This document shows positions 1 through 11,577 of a stretch of DNA of 64,000 nucleotides, in pieces; position 1 is the first letter of the stretch; each line of letters starts with the position of its first letter. A model generated the notes under the pieces. It made no database searches, had not been told where the DNA came from, and was given only the letters and a program-made list of their open reading frames with translations. The stretch is taken from NCBI RefSeq assembly GCF_036898095.1, contig NC_090751.1:83892540-83956539 (forward strand), given 5' to 3'. The translations under genes and the position numbers were made by a program. The DNA comes from Palaemon carinicauda (Eukaryota > Arthropoda > Malacostraca > Decapoda > Palaemonidae).

Positions 1-954
1 TAAATGCATGTATGTCAAAAAATAAAACGATATCTATATAAATATTACTCTTCAAGTCGAAATATCATAGAAGCACGTATTTTTTCCAGTGATATTACAG
101 ACGTTTTTATTGAATCAGATGAGAATTTTACAGTAACGGTAAAAATACACTGCTCTGCTACCTTATGAAAACTTTGATCGGGGAAACAAATAGCACTCAC
201 TTTGAGGCTGTCTCAGAATTTTATAGCAAAAAAAATTATTCAAAAAAAAATTATTCTGGTAAAGCTGTATGAATTCTCGATAAAACTCGTGTTATAACAC
301 TCAGTGGAATAAACAGTTCGCAATAGCTTAGAATAAACAAAAAATATGAAGAAAACTCAGAATTTTGCTGTAAAAAAAATAACTAGGCAGTATGTCATCT
401 TACCACCTCAAGCAAATCGTTCTTTGCTGCTAGGTAGAACAAGTAGCTCTATTGGAATAAGGCTTGCAAAAGATGGTCGAGCTAGACAGATTTCATTCAG
501 AAAAAGGCTGCGAAACAATCTCCCGTCTTATTTGTGATAGAAAAATTTAAATTTCAGCTTATCTCCCATATACAATATTTCTATTAGCGTGATATGCCAA
601 AGTTTCCGGGTAGATAATAAAGCCAATGGAGATTAAAAAGAACACAAAAGTGAGTTTAGACTATCTGAAATGATGTATGCTTGAAACTAATGTCAAAAGA
701 CCAAGACCAAGTCTATAGAAGCCATCTAAAAGGTTGACGTGGCTTCTCGTTCAATACAAGTGCGTGCAAGCAGCATCTATTCAGTTTCATTGAAAAGAAA
801 ATTACATCTGAGGATTTCGTGTTGCTTTCGATCAAATTGAAAAGACTTACAGAAATGCAATTGAACTCAATCCCTCAAGTCACGATTCCAGAAAACATCG
901 CCAGTACTTAATCGAGCAAGAGCTAGATCTGGAAGGACTGGAGACACTCTTCAT
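1..954. other. No recognisable gene
   Basis: AT-rich sequence. A 63-codon open frame at 346-537 (+) has no motif I recognise and no splice or codon signal that supports it. The right-hand part may belong to the LINE relic that follows, but stop codons prevent a firm call. Confidence 0.4.
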
Positions 955-1190
955 AAATGGGGTCTCGCCCCTCTAAGGAGTGCCCATGTGGGCAAACCAT
1001 CCAGACAATGGACCACATACTTCGTGGGTGTGAATAGGGGCCAATCTGTACAGAGTTGGACCTCTACGAATGTAATCAGGCCGATATAAAGTGGATGCAA
1101 CGTTGGTGCTGTATGATGAGGATTGCCAATACTGTTATATTGAAATGGACAAGTCTGCAATGAAAATAACATTCCCTTGTAAACCATGCA
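955..1190 (+). pseudogene. LINE 3'-end relic with CCHC-like motif
   Basis: One plus-strand frame reads a short Cys/His-rich motif (Cys-Pro-Cys, then Thr-Met-Asp-His, then Arg-Gly-Cys) around 980-1,037, followed by a stop. Closely similar Cys/His motifs end the RNase H or C-terminal region of several non-LTR retrotransposon families. The fragment runs into a (TAG)n tract at 1,227-1,287, which would suit a LINE 3' tail. I infer a 5'-truncated, dead LINE copy; the clade cannot be named from so little sequence. Confidence 0.45.
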
Positions 1191-1226
1191 AGCCAGTATG
1201 AGATGGTTCTATAGGTATTATCACTG

Positions 1227-1268
<42 letters not shown>

Positions 1269-1287
1269 ATAGTAGTAGTAGTAGTAG
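1227..1287. repeat. (TAG)n microsatellite
   Basis: About twenty trinucleotide units with one interruption. It directly follows the LINE relic and could be its 3' tail. Confidence 0.9.
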
Positions 1288-1543
1288 ACAGCAGCAACAT
1301 AAAAATAGACCAGCAAGACCCTTTATTGAGCCGCCTGACTCCAGTGTCTGGAAGCCAGTCGTTGCGTGAGACGCAACCAGTCGATACTCCAGGGAGGGGA
1401 CACCCTAACCCCCTTCGTCCCTTCCTTCCTTTAATATGCAACTCCCCTTCTTTAACCCTCTTACACCCCCTCCCCTCCCCCCTTACCGGCTAAAAGTCCC
1501 TACTGGGCTTCAGTTCAAACCAACCCCCTCACGTAATACATCT

Positions 1544-1547
<4 letters not shown>

Positions 1548-1604
<57 letters not shown>
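1548..1604. repeat. (CT)n microsatellite
   Basis: Pure CT dinucleotide run seen directly. Confidence 0.95.
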
Positions 1605-2490
<886 letters not shown>

Positions 2491-2499
2491 CATATATAT

Positions 2500-3605
2500 C
2501 TTTCCCCCTCAGACGAAGTGGCTCACGAAAATGTTATTCTTCAGCATCAAATTTGGAATGTGACATTCCTCTAATGGCAAATTTGCCAAAATTATTTCCG
2601 GTCTACAACATAAAAAAGATTATATGTGAATTTATAAGCTTTCAGCCGTTGCATAACTCAACTAAGTATTCCAAAGACTTGTAATAAAGACCGAATAGTC
2701 CTTCAGACTTATTAATATATCAATTTAAATATCACAAAAAGCTTGAGACGACAAAGTACTGGTAACTATTACAAGTAACTAGTCAAAAAGATAAATAAGA
2801 TATTGATACGTGATCAAATAACTTTTCTTGGGTTTGTAAAAACTATCTAAATATATATATAAGCAGCAAAAATTTAATTATGAACATTAACAGAAAATTT
2901 AATGAATATTGAACGTAAGATAAGGTATTGTACATGTAATGTTTACTTTGTATACAGCGATGTCCCATTACGCCAAAATTCGTTTATTAAAAGCAAAGAT
3001 GAAGCAAATTCAACAGCATTCACTACATATTTACGCAATGAAAAAACGCAAACCATTGTAACACTCGGTAACCAATTTTTCTTCACAAGTAGCTAATGAG
3101 TTCAGATCATCAGCTTTTCACTTTTTACGAGAAGCACAAACGTTATAACTTCATCTGTTTCAAGCACCTAATAACAATGACACCAGAAGCGTTGTCAGTT
3201 GTCACCAACCAGGAACACTACCAACAAGTGTTCAGTCGTAACCGAACAAAAGATGGGAGGTTGTCATGGAGACGGAAGTAAACAAAAATCAGCTGTTGGA
3301 CCAGGGTCCTATTCCAGAGACTTGGGAGTTTTCGGGCGACTGCGTCATCGAACACATCAAATCCAGGAAGGGTATACGCCTGGTAAGCAATACTTTCAGC
3401 TCATTAAGGGTTGTGTAATCGTCTTACAAGATATGTTGCTCAATGAAATTCTTCAGCATCTATTCAACATACGTCAATAATTCGACAATTAGAGTTATAT
3501 TGTTTAATAAAATTCTTCAGTATCTTTTCAACATACGCCAAGAGTTCATCAATTATAAGCCATCCCATAACTTATATCTATACATTCAGATGTTCACATC
3601 CATAA
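2500..3605. other. Unassigned sequence with a short tandem duplication
   Basis: No gene recognised. A segment of about 68 bp containing a CTTCAGNATCT-like core, then TTCAACATACG, occurs twice in tandem around 3,435-3,545. Short open frames at 2,902-3,480 show no known motif. Confidence 0.4.
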
Positions 3606-3913
3606 TTTTAGCAAAAATATATCAATATATATGATTGATTACAGAATACATACAAAGACCAAAATTATTTTCTATGTTGAAAAGGCTGACGAATGTCTCA
3701 TTTTATAGTTTATATATGAAATATCTATTATAATTTTGTTACTTTTTAAAAATATTTTATTCTAATTGTTCATTGCTTCTTATATCTTTTATTTATTTCC
3801 TCATTATTTTTCCTCACTGGGCTATTTTTCCCTGTGGGAGTCCTTGGGCTTACAGCATCTTGCTTTTCAATCTAGGGTTGTAGCTTAGCCAGTAATAAAA
3901 ATAATATTAAAAA

Positions 3914-3959
<46 letters not shown>

Positions 3960-4055
3960 TATAATAATAATAATATTCTAAAATTATGCAGCAAAAATAT
4001 ATCAACATATATGACTGATTACAGAATGCATACAAAGACCAATATTTTCTACTAA
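3606..4055. repeat. 60-bp direct repeat flanking an (AAT)n-linked repeat
   Basis: A roughly 60-bp block beginning GCAAAAATATATCAA at 3,606 recurs at 3,990 with a few mismatches (both contain ATTACAGAAT-CATACAAAGACCA). Between them lies an interspersed repeat (3,820-3,900) with its AAT tract. This is either a local duplication or an unusually long target duplication. Confidence 0.65.
3820..3975 (-). mobile_element. (ATT)n-associated short interspersed repeat, copy 1
   Basis: Minus-strand copy of a repeat that also occurs at 7,412-7,900, 18,535-18,720, 26,088-26,470 and 39,980-40,235. The shared core on its own strand is GCTAAGCTACAACCCTAG, then AAAAGCAG-ATG, then AAGC-CCAAGG-CTCC. An (ATT)n tract adjoins the start of the core in four of the five copies. 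No coding capacity is visible. It behaves like a SINE or non-autonomous LINE tail, but I cannot name the family. Confidence 0.65.
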
Positions 4056-4209
4056 AATAAAAATATCTAAAATTATGGTTTAGGAAACCGAACTTTTAAT
4101 CAAAATTAATTTGAAGAGACTAGTAGTGCCCTGGCCATGGCCGTTGTAACGCCAGTTTATATATCTAGTCTCCCAAACAATAAAAAAATGGAAAACAAGG
4201 AAGAAGATA

Positions 4210-4353
<144 letters not shown>

Positions 4354-4366
4354 GTATATATAAATA

Positions 4367-4696
4367 TATTCAAATAAGCCATATATATTTTTGATACATT
4401 AATGTCTGGATTCTCTTAACGACCTCGGGATCAGAGCCCCAGGCGAAATCACACAAAGACAAGAGCTTGTGTCCGGCCGGGAATCGAACCCTGGTCGGCA
4501 AGCTTGTACAGACAGTGACTAAACCACTTGGCCAAGTGGTTTAGTCACTGTCTGTACAAGCTTGCCGACCAGGGTTCGATTCCCGGCCGGACACAAGCTC
4601 TTGTCTTTGTGTGATTTCGCCTGGGGCTCTGATCCCGAGGTCGTTAAGAGAATCCAGACATTAATGTATCAAAAATATATATGACTTATTTGAATA
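4367..4696. repeat. 330-bp near-perfect palindrome of a tRNA-like SINE
   Basis: Two arms of about 165 bp are inverted copies with no spacer; the symmetry centre lies between 4,531 and 4,532 (CTTGGCCAAG). Reading outward, each arm starts with an A-box-like GGCCAAGTGGTTTAGTC and reaches a B-box GGTTCGATTCC about 45 bases on, so each arm resembles a tRNA-derived SINE head. The arms are almost identical base for base, and (TA)n tracts flank both sides. Known: A and B boxes form the internal RNA polymerase III promoter. Inferred: two SINE heads fused head to head, or a fold-back element. Confidence 0.85.
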
Positions 4697-4725
4697 TGAA
4701 AAACACGTCTAAATGTGCAAAATTT

Positions 4726-4729
<4 letters not shown>

Positions 4730-4798
<69 letters not shown>

Positions 4799-4812
4799 TA
4801 TATATATATATT
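4730..4812. repeat. (TA)n microsatellite
   Basis: TA run just right of the palindrome; matches the TA run on its left side. Confidence 0.95.
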
Positions 4813-4871
4813 AATAAGCAAACGAAACGAATTACATAAGCTATTCATTAGAATTGGAATTCAAGCGATCA

Positions 4872-4872
<1 letters not shown>

Positions 4873-4948
<76 letters not shown>
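4873..4948. repeat. (GA)n microsatellite
   Basis: Pure GA run. Confidence 0.97.
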
Positions 4949-4952
<4 letters not shown>

Positions 4953-5199
4953 TGTTTTCGACAACACCAATAAATTATAAAGAGAATTCCGTTAAGAATT
5001 TCTCGGAATCACAACTATCACACAATCTAATAAAACATGTTAATCATATCTCCCGAGTGCTGACGGTTAGCAATATATAAACAAAGCTCTTTGTGTACTA
5101 TACCAAATCTGAATTATCTATATTTCTTATGGCTTCATCCAGGCAATAATGCTCTGCTATTCTCCAATCTCAGTAAGTATTCCCTCGTTGTTATAGTCA

Positions 5200-5960
5200 C
5201 CCTTTTTAGAATACGTAAATGGAGGAGTGACTGGTTTGGGGGTAAGGTGGGTCTGAGGCCCAGGGGCCTTATAACTTCAAAAACTGTTTTAATGCCTGTA
5301 TGGAGTAAAAACAGGCGCAAGTGCAAACAGGATTATGAAATGGACCTTTAACGACTTTGGGAAAGGATAATATTTACTAACAATACAGACCTAAGCGAAG
5401 ACAATAGAATGCAGATACCGATGAATGTTTTTGAAGGTGTTTGTAACAGAAGGTGGATGTTAGCAAGAAGTTTGCAAAAATAAATGTGGAAGTCAGGAAT
5501 AACTGGTAATGATTGCTAATGTGAGAGGTTAGGTTATAGATGAATTTGTGAAATTTAGGTCATAAGGATCGGCCCTGGGCACGGGGAGGCCCCCAGCTCC
5601 ATTTTTAAAAGTTAAAAGAGGCTGAATATCAAGATTGAAGATAGAAAGCAGGAACATGACTAATGTACAAGGGTAAAAAGGGGGTGCAAACAGTGATGGG
5701 AGAATAGAAGCTAGGATATTTGAAGGAGCTGTTGAGTCATCTCTCCTTTATGGAATTGAAACTGTCATGCTCGATGGGAAAGAAGTTCAAAGATGAAAAC
5801 TGTCAAAACTAATGGTTCGCGTGAAATAACAGGACTGTGAAGAATTTAGAAAAAAAAAAAAAAAAACTGATGAATCAGTTTCGTGTGGTGGTTTGTGCAT
5901 GAGGAGAGAATGTGCGATTTGGCGTTGATGAAAATTTTACAATTAGAAAAAGTCACGACG
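5200..5960 (+). pseudogene. Heavily decayed LINE relic
   Basis: Scattered plus-strand fragments in different frames resemble the region after the RT domain of RTE/Jockey-like LINEs, for example a Leu-Tyr-Gly-Ile-Glu-Thr-like string near 5,745-5,770 and a Trp-Arg-Ser-Asp-Trp-Phe string near 5,220. No frame stays open. The call rests on weak resemblance only. Confidence 0.3.
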
Positions 5961-6135
5961 AAGGAGGCAAGGGAGACTTGAAAAAATTAATTGCTGAATG
6001 TAAAAAAGTACTATAAAAAACGGTTTTAATTCCAACAAAAGTAACGAGTGTGATCGACTTAATTCAGTGGCTCTATATATTTGAGTAGTTTTTATTTGTG
6101 AAAAACAAATCTTTACAAAAGGGCATCTATTAATA

Positions 6136-6137
<2 letters not shown>

Positions 6138-6224
<87 letters not shown>
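6138..6224. repeat. (GA)n microsatellite
   Basis: Pure GA run of about 87 bp. Confidence 0.97.
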
Positions 6225-6225
<1 letters not shown>

Positions 6226-6239
6226 ACTGAACTCTATTT

Positions 6240-6594
6240 CAGAATGAAGAGAGAAAAAAGCCAACATAAACAAAAGAACACCTAACCTTCCCCACTACTC
6301 ACCGAGAAAGAAATAAAAAAGAAGACGAGAAACCTCACAATGTCAATGTCTTGCATATTTCCCTCTACTTCTTTAACAGGATGAGAAACTCTTCGAGCGA
6401 CCAATTGAGCTTTAGGGTTTTGCTGTGCGTAAGTAACACACACGACTTCTCTTCCAACATATTTAGACACTAAAGAGAAACGCAAAGAGAAGAAAAAGCA
6501 GAGGAATAGAAGAGCAGAAACTAAGGAGGCAGCATTAGTGTTTGCGTGCGAGTAGTATGGGCATTTGTATTGGGTAATTGCATAACAATAATAG

Positions 6595-6596
<2 letters not shown>
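6240..6596. other. Unassigned sequence
   Basis: An open minus-strand frame crosses this stretch only because it continues into the TA tract. No motif recognised. Confidence 0.4.
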
Positions 6597-6678
<82 letters not shown>

Positions 6679-6756
6679 CTAAATAATACATATAAAGATG
6701 TATAAATATGCCTACATATATATATGTGTGTGTGTGTGTTTATACATATATTACAA

Positions 6757-6850
<94 letters not shown>
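6597..6850. repeat. Paired (TA)n microsatellites
   Basis: Two TA runs (6,597-6,676 and about 6,760-6,850) separated by 80 bp with a short (TG)n tract. Confidence 0.95.
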
Positions 6851-6853
<3 letters not shown>

Positions 6854-7411
6854 TGATAGTTTTGTCACAAACATACATATTTCCTTTTGAATATCGAATT
6901 TCTTTTATGATAAGGAATCTATCGTTTTTCCTTCTTTCCCCTGCTTCGTTTACAATCTCTATTTACTCATTCCGTAATTCTTAATGACCATCTACTATCT
7001 GTCATTCTCATTATATGTCCTGCCCAAGTCCATTTCCTTTCCTTACATATTGTTAGAATATCCTCTACTTTAGTTTGCTCTCGTATCCATGTTGGTCTTT
7101 TTTTGTCTCTTAGCGTTAATCCAATTAGTATTTTTTCCATAGCTCTTTGAGTCATAACTAGCTTATGTTCTAAGTCTTCAGTAATGCTTCAACTTTCTGA
7201 TACATAAGTTAATACTGACAGGCCCATCAGATTAAATACATTTCTTCTCAGTGAAAGTGGCCTTTTACTTTTCATAATCTCATTTTGTTTACCTAAAGCT
7301 CCCCATCCTATGCTAATCTTTCCTTTAATTTCAGACTCATGGCCTGGGGAAACAATTACTCTGGTCTTAGTACATACATTCATTAACAATCTCTAGAGCT
7401 ACATCCATATA

Positions 7412-7900
7412 TTATTATTATTATTATTATTACTTGCTAAGCTACAACCCTAGCTGGAAAAGCAGGATGATATAAGCTCAAGGGCTCCAACTCAGATAAT
7501 ATCCCACTGAGGAAAGGAAACAATGAAAAATGAAGTATTTTAAGAGCACTAACAACATTAAACTAAATATTGCCGATAAAAACTATAAATACTTTAACAA
7601 AACTAGAGGAAGAGAAATAACAGAAAATATTGTGCCCGCGTGTACCATCAAGCAGGAGAACTCTAACTCAAGACAGTGGAAGTCCATGGTACAGAGGCCA
7701 TGGCACTACCCAAGACTAGAGAATAATGGTTTGATTTTGGAGTGTCCTTCTCCTAGAAGGGCTGCTTACCATAGCAAGGGAGTCTCTTCTACCCTTACCA
7801 AGAGGAAAGTGTCATTCTGCACTTTCATTAATCATCATCTTATTTTACTCATGTTCATTTTCATTGAGGAAAGTGTCATTCTACATTTTCATTGAACAAT
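7412..7900 (+). mobile_element. (ATT)n-associated interspersed repeat, copy 2
   Basis: Begins with an ATT run (7,412-7,432) followed by the family core CTTGCTAAGCTACAACCCTAG. It interrupts the minus-strand LINE between its C-terminal segments and its RT core, so it inserted after that LINE. The last 100 bp contain two imperfect copies of a GAGGAAAGTGTCATTCT-ATTTTCATT segment. Confidence 0.65.
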
Positions 7901-8319
7901 ATCCTAGTTTTACTCATGTTCATTTTCTGATTTCTCACGTCAAACTTTCTATCATCTTTTACAATTCCTCCTATGATTCACTAAACAAAACTATGTCAAC
8001 TGCAAATCTAAGTTCTTAAGGTATTCCCCCTTTATGTTAATTCCTAAATTTTCCCAATCTAAATTCTTAAAAACTTTTCCTAGGCATGCTGTGAATAACT
8101 CTTTTCTCAATTGGAATTTTCTCACTATCCTTGTCTAGTTTTAGGATTTCTGTTCTGCCCATATAGATATCATAAAGTGTTCTAACATGCAAGTCACCTA
8201 TTCCTTGCTTTGAAGGGTTTTCATTACTGCTGAAGTTTTGAGAGAATCAAAAGCTTTCTCGTAGTCTATAAATGCCATACATAGTGGTTTGTCATATTCT
8301 GCTAAATTTTCCATTAATT

Positions 8320-9155
8320 GGTTAATTATATGAATACGGTCAGGGAGCAGTCACCATGGACCATGCTGTTTGCAGATGATATAGTTCTGTGTGATGAAAC
8401 CAGAGAAGGATTGGAGGGGAAGCTGGAGAGATGGAGAGAGGAATTGGAGAGCAGAGGGCTAAAGATCAGTAGAACAAAAACAGAGTATATGTGTTGCAAT
8501 CCACAGAACCAATTAAATGATATACATTTGCTGGGTGAAATAGTAAAGAGGACAGAAAAATTCCAGTACCTAGGGTCATATGTGGAAGAAACAGCAGAAC
8601 TCCAAACGGAAGTGAACAGTAGAATTCAAGCTGGATGGAATAATTGGAAAAGAGTGTCGGGAGTGTTGTGTGACCGAAGGATAAACTTAAAGTTAAAGGG
8701 AAAGGTACATAAAACTGTAGTGAGACCTGCCATGACATATGGTGCAAAGACCTGGCCCATGAAAAAAATCTTTGAGAAGAAAATGAATGTTGCAGAGATG
8801 AGAATGCTAAGATGGATGGCTGGGATCACGAGACTGGATAAGGTTAGGAATGACTTGGTAAGGGGAACAACAAAGGTTACAGAGGTGTCAAAGAAAATCC
8901 AAGAAAAGAGACTACACTGGTTTGGGCACGTAATGAGGAGAGACTAGGAGTATGTTGGGAGGAGGATGCTGGATATGAATGTTCCAGATAGGAGGAAGAG
9001 GGGGAGACCAAAGAGAAGGTGGATGGACTGTGTAACAGCAGATATGGAGGAGAAAGATCTCACAATGGAGGACATCGGAGATAGAAGAACTCGGAAACGG
9101 CTCTCTAGAAATAACGACCCTGCTTAGCGGGAAAAGCTTTAGTCGAAGAATAAGA
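8320..9155 (+). pseudogene. RTE-clade LINE fragment (RT C-terminal half), nested
   Basis: The plus-strand frame open from 8,318 to 8,947 starts within the RT core: Leu-Phe-Ala-Asp-Asp-Ile-Val-Leu holds the intact paired catalytic aspartates (near 8,359). Then come Phe-Gln-Tyr-Leu-Gly-Ser, Pro-Ala-Met-Thr-Tyr-Gly-Ala and Leu-His-Trp-Phe-Gly-His-Val-Met-Arg, all standard for RTE/BovB-like LINEs. After one stop at 8,945 the same frame continues with Gly-Arg-Pro-Lys-Arg-Arg-Trp to about 9,125. The copy is 5' truncated and sits inside the opposite-strand LINE, whose RT reading resumes on either side. No functional protein is expected. Confidence 0.85.
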
Positions 9156-10589
9156 TATGGATCTGGTCAGTTGTTGAATACCCACTTCTAAAGCCTGCCT
9201 GATCTCTTGGTTGATTACACTCAACCTCTTTGTAAGTATTTCATATATTACTAAGAGTAAACTTATTGGATGGTAATTTTTCATGTTTTTCGTGTCACCC
9301 TTTTTGGGAATTAAGTATAATGATAAAGTTTTTTCCAAGCTGTAGGTATAAAGTATTCTTGCAGACATCTTTGTAAAGTTCACCGAGTCTTAATACTATG
9401 AAATATCCTCTGTCTGTTATTAAATCAACTGTTAGGACATCTTCACCTACTGCTTGCCTCTTTTCATGCTTTTTAATGCTTTCTTTACCTCTTCTACCGT
9501 TACTTTTGGTAATGGCTCAGGCGTTTCATTATTTCTATTGGAAAAGTTATTTCTTATATCACTATTGTATAGTATTGCATAGTAATCGTCTGTAATTTTC
9601 ATCACTCTATGTCGCTTTTCTTGATAATACTTTCATTTTCATCCTTTAAAGCAAAGATCTGTTGGCTCAAAGTCTTTTCATCAACATAATGCTTCTTCCT
9701 TTCTTTAGTTTTTCCTCAATTTTGGTTTGATTATGTTTATGAATGTCATGGGATTTTAGTTTGTTTATTGATTTGGATAGTTCTGCTAATTCTGTTTCAT
9801 CTCTCTTGGATTCTACCCTCATTTTCAATCTTTTCTTTATAAGGGTTTTGGTATTTTTTGATAATTTTCCTTTACCTTATTTAAGAACTTTTCCACCTAT
9901 TTGTTGCACTGATAAATTATAAATTTTATCAAATTACTGTTCATTTCTTCTGGGAGTACCTATTTTGCATTGCTAAACTAAACTCATCAGATTTTTTTTC
10001 TTATTTCTATTAAAATTAGTTTTTCTCTTTCCTTAGATCTAAACAAATTTGTTTTGTATCATTCTATGGTCACTTGACCTTACCTTGCTTAACACAGTTT
10101 CATCTAAAACTAAATTAACTTTTTCACTGAGAATAAAATCTATTTCGTTTCTCCATTTGGGATTCTACGTGTCCATTTTCTATGTTCCTTTTCCTAAAAA
10201 TTTTTTTCATGATTTTAAGATTGTTTCTTTCAACAAATTCTACAAGCATGTCTCCTCTGTCATTCCTTGTGCCCACTCCAAATTTATTTACTGCTGATTC
10301 TCCTCTCTTCTTTTGACCTACTTTAGCATTGAAATCACCTAAAAGAAAAGTAAATTGAGTCTTATGTTTTTAAATAGCTATCTCCGGATCTTCACAAAAA
10401 GTTTCTATTTCTTCCTCTGTATGGGATGTTGTCGGTGCATACGTTTGAATGATCTTCAGTTTATACTACTTATTCAGTTTGATCACTAATCCCACAATTC
10501 TATCACTAGTGCTAAAAAAAATTCTTCTGTTACCAGCACAATTCGTATTGGTAAAATAACCCAATCAATTTTCTTTGTTCATTTCATTG

Positions 10590-10690
<101 letters not shown>

Positions 10691-10869
10691 AAAACTCAAG
10701 ACGTACCCTTCCAATTCTGTCTGTTTCTGCTCTTTCTGTGCCAACCTATATTCATAAATTTTCTTAGCTCAGACAAGATGAATCTGATGATTTTCCCAAA
10801 GGTTCTTTATACCTGAGATTGAGTAAATTCAATATCAATAACTAATTTTAGCTCCACATAAATTAAGTA

Positions 10870-10870
<1 letters not shown>

Positions 10871-10943
<73 letters not shown>
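10871..10943. repeat. (TA)n microsatellite at LINE 3' end
   Basis: TA run immediately beyond the 3' end of the minus-strand LINE; it may be the element's tail or its insertion site. Confidence 0.95.
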
Positions 10944-10947
<4 letters not shown>

Positions 10948-11199
10948 CATACATATACCAAGGCACTTCCCCTAATTTTGGAGGGTAGTCGACAATAAAC
11001 AAATGGAACAAAAAAGGGGACCTCTCCTCTCTAAATTCCTCCCACCCTGACAAGGGACTCAACCAAGTTCGGCTGGTACTACTAGGGTGCCACAGCCTAC
11101 CCTCCCCTGTTATCTACCACAGATGAAGCTTAATAACGCTGAATCCCCTACTGCTGCTACCTCTGCGGTCAACCAAGGCACCGGAGGAAGCAGCAGGGC

Positions 11200-11478
11200 C
11201 TACTGGAACTGTGTCAAAATCGCGCTAAATTCATTCCTATTTCTAACACAATCTCTTGCCTCTCTCACATCTATCCTCCTATCACCCAGAGCTTCCTTCA
11301 CTCCATCTATCCACCCAAACCTTGGCCTTCCTCTTGTACATCTCCCATCAACTCTTGCATTCATCACCTTCTTTAGCAGACAGCCATTTTCCATTCCCTC
11401 AACATGGCCAAACCACCTCAACACATTCATATCAACTATAGCTGCTAACTCATTTCTTACACCTGTTCTCACCCTCAC
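11200..11478 (-). pseudogene. LINE C-terminal segment
   Basis: Open frame containing Leu-Arg-Trp-Phe-Gly-His-Val-Glu and Arg-Gly-Arg-Pro-Arg-Phe-Gly-Trp, the usual C-terminal signature of RTE-like polyproteins. It is shifted by frame relative to the long upstream frame, which ends at 11,578. Confidence 0.8.
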
Positions 11479-11577
11479 TACTTCGTTCGTTCCTAACCCT
11501 GTCTAATCGAGATACACCAGCCATACTCCTTAGACACTTCATCTCAAACACATTCAATTTCTGTCTCTCCGTCACTT

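Larger units (their letters stand above)
6960..10560 (-). mobile_element. RTE-like LINE (endonuclease-RT), interrupted and decayed
   Basis: The order on the minus strand is that of an apurinic endonuclease plus reverse transcriptase LINE. Around 10,340-10,050 is a Gly-Asp-Phe-Asn-Ala-Lys-Val endonuclease motif. Around 9,330-9,160 is the RT entry region (Tyr-His-Pro-Ile-Ser-Leu-Leu, then Gln-Ala-Gly-Phe-Arg). Near 8,280 is Ala-Phe-Ile-Asp-Tyr-Glu-Lys-Ala-Phe-Asp. Near 7,390-7,190 and 7,155-6,967 are post-RT segments, the last containing Trp-Ala-Gly-His-Ile-Met-Arg. The frame is broken many times. Two other repeats are inserted in it (8,320-9,155 and 7,412-7,900). Together these parts support an inactive copy of at least 2.2 kb. 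Confidence 0.75.

Noticed and set aside
346..537. 63-codon frame near the window start
   Set aside because: Too short, no motif, and the surrounding sequence looks like mobile-element remains.
4531..4605. Possible functional tRNA gene in the palindrome
   Set aside because: A and B boxes are present, but I could not form a convincing acceptor stem or anticodon arm. It fits a SINE head better.
5943..6227. Leu/Ser-rich 94-codon frame
   Set aside because: Made by a (GA)n tract read on the minus strand; no independent coding evidence. The frames over 15,081-15,136 and 34,191-34,266 are the same kind of artefact.
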